From positions 1 through 64,000 of the forward strand of contig JACRKC010000114.1 of NCBI GenBank assembly GCA_016235555.1: a stretch of DNA of 64,000 bases, given 5' to 3'. The position numbers were made by a program, and so were the translations under genes. The notes beneath the pieces are model-generated. The model was given only the letters and a program-made list of their open reading frames with translations. It was not told the origin of the DNA and searched no databases. The DNA comes from Verrucomicrobiota bacterium (lineage in GTDB: Bacteria > Verrucomicrobiota > Verrucomicrobiia > Opitutales > Opitutaceae). Numbering within the stretch: the first letter of the stretch is position 1; every line of letters begins with the position of its first letter. Shown here piece by piece: positions 58,533 to 64,000 of this stretch.

Positions 58533-58741
58533 GGGGAACGGAACTAACGATTCGGTTTTTGGGTGGGGAACTGGCAGTCGCACCGCACGGGCGGACTCGC
58601 ATTGCTCCCCTGCTTTCAGGCCGGACACCTGACCGAAGGAGGCGGCCACACCGATGACGGCGTGCCACAACACATCCGGGTTATCGGTGCAACCGGCGGA
58701 TCACTTAAGAGTTTTTTTCGCCCGGACCGCTTCCCCAACCA
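58533..58741. other. Intergenic between two sensory genes
   Basis: 209 bases with no repeat, hairpin or gene recognised. Likely contains the chemoreceptor promoter. Confidence 0.4.
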
Positions 58742-60190
58742 TCAGCTCCGGGCGGATTCCACCAGAGTCTGGAGCCTCCGCCGCAAGTCTCCCAACTCCG
58801 CCGAGCGGAAGCTGCGCTTCGTCTTCTCCAGCACCGCAACCGCGCCCGCGAGCGCTTCGGCCTGCTCGCGCACCGTGGCGACCAGCCGCCGCAGCCGTTC
58901 GTCCTGCAACTGCCGCTCGGTGATATCCTGCACCGTGCCCATCGATCGCAGCGGGCGTCCCTCCGTATCGTAACTCGTGACGCCGCGCTCGCGCACAAAC
59001 TTAATCCGCCCATCGGGCAGCAGGAGCCGGTGCACGAAATTGTAGGGCTGCCGCGCCTGCACCGAGGTCGTGTAAGAGTCGTCGACCGCGGACCGGTCCT
59101 CGGGATGGACGAGAGCGAGGAAAGCCTCGTAGGAGGCGCCGAAACGCGCGGCATCTATTTCGAAGATGCGAAACACTTCGTCAGACCACACGAGCCAGCC
59201 GGTCGTCAGATCGAGTTCCCAACCGCCGAGGTGCGCGAGCCGCTGCGCCTCGTTGAGCCGGCTTTCACTGGCGCGCAGGGCATCGAGCGCGCGAAAGCGC
59301 TCCATCTCCACCGCCAGCCGCTGCCCCGCGGACCGCAACAAGGCCTGCTCCTCCGCCGTAAACAAGCGCGGCCGGTCGTGCAGCAGGCAGACCACGGCAA
59401 GCACCTCCCCGCGGGTGCTCACCGCCGGGAAACCGCAATAGGCCTCGGCATGGTGCAGCCGCAGAAACTCCGCCGCCGGGAAGCGCTCCGCCACGCGATC
59501 ATAGACCTGCACCTCGCGGCTAATGTGCACCATTGCGCACGGCGTTATCTCCAAGGCGCAGCCGCCGGCGTCGGTCCGGACGTCGCCTGCGATATTGACG
59601 GCCCGGAAGCGGAGGGACTCGCCCTCAATCTCGGACAGGCACACCACCCGCACGCCGAACAACTCACCCAGCGCACGGACGGTGCGCGCGAATACCTCCT
59701 CGCGCCCGCTGCCGAGCACGAGGCTGAGTTCCGCCATTCGATTCAGGCGCGGCGCCAGCGCCGCCGCCTGCTCCTCGGCCGCCTTGCGGGCAGTAATATC
59801 GGTGCGAATCGAAACATAACGCTGCGGCCGGCCGTCGGTGCCGGGGAAGGGCACGATCGTCGTGGCGACCCAGTAATACGAGCCGTCCTTCGCACGATTC
59901 TTGATTTCACCCCGCCATACCTGACCGCGGCCGATCGTCGACCACAGGTCACGGAAGAACTCGGGCGGGTGGTGCGTCGAGTTGATGAGGCGGTGATCCT
60001 GCCCCACCAGCTCTTCGATCGCGTAACCGGAGATGGCGCAGAATTTCTCATTCGCATAGGTGATCCGTCCCTGCGCATCGGTGATCGCCACGATCGCATG
60101 CTCGTCGAGCGCTGTCTTGAAGTCACGCAGCTCCTGCGCAAGGCAGAGCGTCTGCTGTTGCTCAGCGGTGAGTTTCACCTGGGCGGTCAT
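58742..60190 (-). CDS. PAS-GAF-PAS sensor without output domain
   Basis: Cytoplasmic protein, 482 residues. The first PAS (about 20-140) is of the Aer/redox type: [20 protein letters not shown], then [19 protein letters not shown] and [20 protein letters not shown] domain follows (about 155-300; [21 protein letters not shown]), then a second PAS (about 315-430; [20 protein letters not shown]). The last 50 residues are a coiled coil ([20 protein letters not shown]). No kinase, cyclase or methyl-accepting region is present, so it may sense and pass a signal by contact with the adjacent chemoreceptor or kinases. Confidence 0.83.
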   Translation of the reverse strand: MTAQVKLTAEQQQTLCLAQELRDFKTALDEHAIVAITDAQGRITYANEKFCAISGYAIEELVGQDHRLINSTHHPPEFFRDLWSTIGRGQVWRGEIKNRAKDGSYYWVATTIVPFPGTDGRPQRYVSIRTDITARKAAEEQAAALAPRLNRMAELSLVLGSGREEVFARTVRALGELFGVRVVCLSEIEGESLRFRAVNIAGDVRTDAGGCALEITPCAMVHISREVQVYDRVAERFPAAEFLRLHHAEAYCGFPAVSTRGEVLAVVCLLHDRPRLFTAEEQALLRSAGQRLAVEMERFRALDALRASESRLNEAQRLAHLGGWELDLTTGWLVWSDEVFRIFEIDAARFGASYEAFLALVHPEDRSAVDDSYTTSVQARQPYNFVHRLLLPDGRIKFVRERGVTSYDTEGRPLRSMGTVQDITERQLQDERLRRLVATVREQAEALAGAVAVLEKTKRSFRSAELGDLRRRLQTLVESARS

Positions 60191-60426
60191 GGGAACGCGT
60201 CACGCCAGCACGGGAAACTTGCGCGACGGAAGTCAGTGAAGAAGTAAAATTTGACCCCGACGGCAACAGAAACCTTCCAGTGGTCTCGAACTTGCCCCGT
60301 TCATCGTGTGGCGGTTGTGTGCGAGCTTGGTCCGTGTCAATCCTTCCCGCCGGTTCAGGACTTTCACCGAAACCTCGGCGGGCAGAGACGCCCGCCGCTG
60401 CTACATCGCGCATATCCTCTCGCTGT
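60191..60426. other. Gap with one GTAG palindrome
   Basis: The gap between two minus-strand genes is mostly featureless. A palindrome CGGCGGGCAGAGACG ... CCGCCGCTGCTAC (60376-60404) reads GTAG on the minus strand. The promoter of the PAS-GAF-PAS gene should also be here. Confidence 0.6.
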
Positions 60427-62277
60427 TCAGCGTTTCTGAAACGCTCCCGGCGCGTAGGCATCGCGCTTTGGCCAGCCGAGCGCCTGCCGCACGTCGTCCG
60501 GCACCGCCGACTTCACGGTCCAATCTCCCGTCAACTCGTAGCGTTGCAGTTCGGGGCTGCGCAGCACGGCGCCCAACTCAGCGGACACGGTGCGGCTCGC
60601 GCGCTCGAAGTCCGGGAACATCACCCGGAGCGCCTCCACGGTCTGAAACGCCGCCGGACTGCCGTCCCCTTTGGCCGGAGCCCACGCCACCAGCGTGCGA
60701 CCTGAGGGGTCGCCGGCGCGCACATAGAAATTGTAATCGAGCGCGGCGACCTGCGGGGTCGTCAACTTCGTGCGCAGCGTCGACGCCTGGCCGAGGGTGA
60801 GCAGTGGCCGCGACATGCGCGCATCGGCCATCAGCAGGTTGCCGACGAAGACATGGCCCTCCCGCTGGTCGACGTCCGGCCCCGTCGTGATGTGCCAGCC
60901 GAAATGGTCACCACCGCTGCCGCGCTCGTTGCGCTCGACCAGCGCGGGAGCATTGAGAAACGTGTTGTGGTAAATCCGCGCCTCCCGGGCGTTGAGAATA
61001 CGGATGCCGTTCTGGCAATTTGCGAAAACATTCCCCGCGCAAATCACCCCGCGCGAGATCTCGAAAAAGAGCCCGTCGAGGCAGCCATCGATCCAGTTGT
61101 TGACGAACACGCCGTCGAGGTTGCCGACGTCATACCAGATGCCGTTGGAGTTAGGGTTGTCGTGGACGAGATTGTCGCGGCAAACGACGCGCCTCGTCTG
61201 GTTGAAAATCTTCACCGCCGCCGGATAGTAGCCCGTGAGCTTCTCGACGTTGTTCCGCGCGATGATGTTCTTCTCGATCACGCAGTCCGACGAGGCGATG
61301 ATGTAGATGCCCTCGGTGCTCGTGTCGCTGACGAGACAGTGGCGGATCACCAGCTGGTCGCCGCGAAAGTAGCCGGTGACACGCGAACAGTGCGTGATTG
61401 CGCAGTGTTCGAGGAGCGTGCCGACCACTTCCTTGCCGAAGGTCGCGGGGTCGGCGAGACCAACGGGATCGTCGGTCGGCTCCTCGCTGGGCGGCACCGA
61501 GCCGCGTTTCCCCTCCACCTCGAGGGCGCGATAGGCGTATTGGGTGAACGTGATCCCGCGGATGGCCGGGCCTTTGTGGTCGGCCGGTTTGCCGTTGGCC
61601 GGTTTGCCGGTGATGATCAGGGCGCTGTCGCGGGCGGTGATCTCGACGAGGTGGCCGGCCGGATTGTTTTTCAGGTAAACGTAGCGGGCCTCGTAATCGA
61701 TGTAGTAGGTGCCGTCAGTGAGTTCACCCTCCCAGCCGGCCGATTGGAGCGGGCGGCCGTCGAGGAAGACCATGTCGTTGTTGAAACGGTGGAGCGGCGT
61801 GCGCATTCCCTCGCGGTTGCGCTGCCACCACTCCCGCGGTTTGCACGGAAAAAGCGTCGACCACTTCGTGCGGTAGATGCCGTCACGCAGGGTTTCCCAT
61901 TTTTCCGCGACCAAGGTGCCCTTGAGCACCGGCTTCTCGTCCCGATACGGCTGGAGCGAAATACCTTGGTTCAACACGAGGCCGCCTGTGCGATAGGTGC
62001 CGCCGCGCAGGATGATCGCGTCGCCCGTCACGACGCGCGCGATCGCCGATTCGAGCGTCGTCGGCTGAGCCAACGCGGCACCCGGTGCCTCCGCCTGCCC
62101 ATCCGGAGCGACGTAATAGACGTGCGCAGCGCCCGCCGGCACCTCGTAGGTCACCGCCAGCGGCCCGTAGGGGCCACCCGACGGCTGTGCCTGCACTGCA
62201 CTAACGCTGACGAATGCCGAGAACAAAGCGCTAGCCACGAGACTCGGACGAAACGAACGCAAGAAGGTGCGCAGCAT
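60427..62277 (-). CDS. Secreted right-handed beta-helix protein
   Basis: Exported protein, 616 residues, with a signal peptide (FLRSFRPSLVASALFSAFVSVSAVQA). The pattern IARVVTGDAIILRGGTYRTGGLVLNQGISL resembles DUF1565/pectate-lyase-like N-terminal caps. Central parallel beta-helix coils are evident (CVIEKNIIARNNVE, RRVVCRDNLVHDNPNSNGIWY, GVICAGNVFANCQNGIRIL, ARIYHNTFLNAPALVE). Such proteins in Verrucomicrobia often bind or cleave polysaccharides; no catalytic triad could be assigned. The ATG at 62277 starts the signal peptide. A larger frame upstream is spurious. Confidence 0.82.
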   Translation of the reverse strand: MLRTFLRSFRPSLVASALFSAFVSVSAVQAQPSGGPYGPLAVTYEVPAGAAHVYYVAPDGQAEAPGAALAQPTTLESAIARVVTGDAIILRGGTYRTGGLVLNQGISLQPYRDEKPVLKGTLVAEKWETLRDGIYRTKWSTLFPCKPREWWQRNREGMRTPLHRFNNDMVFLDGRPLQSAGWEGELTDGTYYIDYEARYVYLKNNPAGHLVEITARDSALIITGKPANGKPADHKGPAIRGITFTQYAYRALEVEGKRGSVPPSEEPTDDPVGLADPATFGKEVVGTLLEHCAITHCSRVTGYFRGDQLVIRHCLVSDTSTEGIYIIASSDCVIEKNIIARNNVEKLTGYYPAAVKIFNQTRRVVCRDNLVHDNPNSNGIWYDVGNLDGVFVNNWIDGCLDGLFFEISRGVICAGNVFANCQNGIRILNAREARIYHNTFLNAPALVERNERGSGGDHFGWHITTGPDVDQREGHVFVGNLLMADARMSRPLLTLGQASTLRTKLTTPQVAALDYNFYVRAGDPSGRTLVAWAPAKGDGSPAAFQTVEALRVMFPDFERASRTVSAELGAVLRSPELQRYELTGDWTVKSAVPDDVRQALGWPKRDAYAPGAFQKR

Positions 62278-62502
62278 GGTGGGGTCGGGACCGGCACTCA
62301 CGGTGCCAACAATTTTGACCAAAACGACTACGTCCAGGCTTCGCGCCGGCCAACGGAGATCACGCTCTAACGCTAGACATGACAATCTCCGAGACAGAGC
62401 CGCACCGTTTTCTGTTTGCCCTCCTCCCGCCGCTCGCGTTTTCCCTTCCCGGCAACAGGGGGTTCGCATCGCGCGGCTTCGGTTGCCGCAACCAACCGCA
62501 CC
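62278..62502. promoter_or_regulatory. Divergent intergenic region, beta-helix gene / purA
   Basis: 225 bases that must carry promoters for both genes. A moderately AT-richer stretch (CAACAATTTTGACCAAAACG) lies near the beta-helix start. No repeat and no confident operator. Confidence 0.4.
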
Positions 62503-64000
62503 ATGTCCCTGCTTCCGTTTACCAGCCAGCTCATCGCCGACGTCGGAATTTCCCTGGGCGACGAGGGCAAAGGCCGGCTCATCCCTGAGGTCGCCGACGA
62601 ACTCCGTGGCACCGCCTCCCCCGTCTCCGTGGTGCTCAAGGTCAACGGCGGCGCCAACTCCGGCCATACTGCCGGCGGCATCAAGCTCAACCTCCTCCCT
62701 GCCGGTGTCGTCGTCCGGGACGCCGCGCACTTGTGCGTCGGCAGCGGCGTCGTCGCGGATCCGCGCAAAATCTGGTGGGAGACGCGGCCGCTCGAGAAGA
62801 AAGGCTACGCTATTCTTCCCCGCCTCGTGATCGACGAACGCACGCTCGTCTCCGATCTCACGCACCGGCTGCTCGACCTTTCGTGGGAGGATTACCGCGT
62901 CAACGTCCTCGCCGAGGAACCGCGCGGCTCGACCGGCCGCGGCATCACGCCCGCCTACCTCGACGAAGTCGGCCAGCAGCAGATCACGTTTTCCGATTTC
63001 CTCGCCGGCCCGAACTACTTCGCCCGCAAACTCGCGCAGCGCGCCGACCGCGCCTGCCGCACGATCCAGCACGTGTGCCGCGTGAGCCCCGCGACGTGGA
63101 ACGCGTTTTTCGAAAAGCTCACCGCCGCCGAGCTGCGCGCCAACGCCGAGGCCATCGAACTCGGCGTGTTTGCCAGGGACGAGTTTGACTTCCTGCGTTT
63201 CCGCGGCGCCGCGCCGTTCACGCTCAATCTCGAAGCGCTCACCGCGGTCTACTGGGCCGCCGGCACGGCGCTCGCGCAAAACATCGGCGAGGTGCGCGAA
63301 CTCATCCTCCGCGAGCTGCACGCCGGCCGCACCATCATCGGCGAGTTCGGCCAGGCCTACTGGCTCGACAAACGCCACGGCTTCTCGCCCAACGTCACCG
63401 CGTCGCACACCTACACGCCGGAATTTTTCGAGAGCGCCGGCATCCCCGTGCAGCGCATCCACACGTTCGGCGTGGCCAAGGCCTACGACACCAAAGTCGG
63501 CACGCACACCTTCCTCACGCAGATGGACGACGCGCATCCGCTCGCCGCCAAGCTCAAGCAAATCGAGTTCGGCACGAGCACCGGCCGCCAGCGCATGGTC
63601 GGCTGGTATGACGCCGTGGAGAAAGGCGACGCCCTCCGCTACGGCGGCTTTCAGGACGTGATGATCAACAAATCCGACGCCCTCACCCACAGCGGCGAGT
63701 GGCGCGGCGACTTGCTCATCTGCACCGCCTATCAGGACGCCGCGGGAAAAATCTACCACCACGTCCCGCGCAACGAAGCCGTGCGGAAGACCCTGCGGCC
63801 CGTCTATTCGAAACACGCCGGCTGGCCGGAAGACATCTCGCAGATCCGCTGCTTCGCCTCGCTACCGAAAAACGCGCAGCGTTACGTCGCCGCCATGATG
63901 AAAGCCACGCTCGACGTCGCCTACGAAGGCGCCCCGTGGCCGCCCGCCGACAAGCTCCCGAACCTCCGCTACCTCGGCGTCGGCCCCGAGCCTTCGCAGA
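62503..64000 (+). CDS. purA: Adenylosuccinate synthetase, divergent (partial)
   Basis: GTP-dependent enzyme of AMP synthesis from IMP; the frame is open to the window end, 499 residues seen, already longer than the usual 430 or so. Family motifs are [14 protein letters not shown] (P-loop-like, about 14-27), [29 protein letters not shown] (about 145-160), [17 protein letters not shown] and [15 protein letters not shown]. Extra sequence between the motifs explains the length. Relatives of this longer type occur in some Verrucomicrobia and phages (PurZ-like variants differ in the N-terminal motif). Start ATG is preceded by no Shine-Dalgarno. Confidence 0.85.
   Translation, partial: MSLLPFTSQLIADVGISLGDEGKGRLIPEVADELRGTASPVSVVLKVNGGANSGHTAGGIKLNLLPAGVVVRDAAHLCVGSGVVADPRKIWWETRPLEKKGYAILPRLVIDERTLVSDLTHRLLDLSWEDYRVNVLAEEPRGSTGRGITPAYLDEVGQQQITFSDFLAGPNYFARKLAQRADRACRTIQHVCRVSPATWNAFFEKLTAAELRANAEAIELGVFARDEFDFLRFRGAAPFTLNLEALTAVYWAAGTALAQNIGEVRELILRELHAGRTIIGEFGQAYWLDKRHGFSPNVTASHTYTPEFFESAGIPVQRIHTFGVAKAYDTKVGTHTFLTQMDDAHPLAAKLKQIEFGTSTGRQRMVGWYDAVEKGDALRYGGFQDVMINKSDALTHSGEWRGDLLICTAYQDAAGKIYHHVPRNEAVRKTLRPVYSKHAGWPEDISQIRCFASLPKNAQRYVAAMMKATLDVAYEGAPWPPADKLPNLRYLGVGPEPSQ

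Noticed and set aside
1-64000. CRISPR array among the many repeats
   Set aside because: Repeats are palindromes of differing sequence at irregular spacing; no regular repeat-spacer array and no cas gene.

Overview
The window looks like ordinary chromosome from a GC-rich Verrucomicrobiota bacterium, most likely of the Opitutaceae/Opitutales type. The evidence is a LexA operator of the TGTTC-N4-GAACA kind known from that phylum, proteins typical of the PVC group (TIGR03067-like, DUF1080-like, Tat-exported sugar isomerase, secreted beta-helix, cytochrome/PQQ-type proteins), heptose-LPS genes and a Bat operon (Gram-negative envelope), and dense intergenic palindromes. No rRNA, tRNA, CRISPR array, prophage or intact transposase gene was seen.

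Layout. 1-415 holds dispersed repeats. 416-7240 is an SOS mutagenesis cassette: lexA, imuA, imuB, a 2H phosphoesterase (2'-5' RNA ligase family) and dnaE2, with LexA boxes before lexA and before the phosphoesterase. 7261-14171 (minus) is a tightly overlapping operon: receiver-histidine kinase, ketosynthase-like protein lacking both catalytic histidines, membrane histidine kinase, GAF kinase with a degenerate ATPase domain, and a nucleotidyltransferase. 14310-19109 has rmuC, a TIGR03067-like protein, a MOSC protein and a penicillin acylase. 19335-28250 has an ArfB-like GGQ factor, then the MoxR/DUF58/BatA/BatB/BatD operon with two apparent gene fusions, and a DUF1080-like protein. 28430-29721 is an ECF sigma/anti-sigma pair. 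29989-34740 has a SNF2 helicase and an octaheme-TPR lipoprotein. 35058-42338 has a small hypothetical, glutaminyl cyclase, an M24 peptidase, hldA-gmhB-mutM/nei-tlyA, a sugar isomerase and a DUF6172-like protein. 42498-51317 has a frameshifted glutathione peroxidase, a hypothetical, an SDR, two esterases, a cytochrome c-sugar dehydrogenase and a lactonase. 51361-60190 (minus) has four sensory genes (two hybrid kinases, a chemoreceptor, a PAS-GAF-PAS protein). 60427-64000 has a secreted beta-helix protein and a partial, divergent purA.

The most unusual layer is the repeats. About twenty short palindromes, many starting with GTAG (the layout of REP sequences moved by RAYT/TnpA-REP transposases), fill the gaps. 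At least two lie in frame inside coding sequences, one forms the tail of a DNA glycosylase, and several abut genes so closely that their GTAG supplies the TAG stop codon. Three further families of 115-185 bp elements with terminal inverted repeats are each present as an inverted pair. One copy has a 9-bp target duplication; another has inserted into a GTAG palindrome with a 10-bp duplication, so removing it restores a perfect hairpin. This active-looking, nested small-element ecology is the best candidate for an undescribed system.
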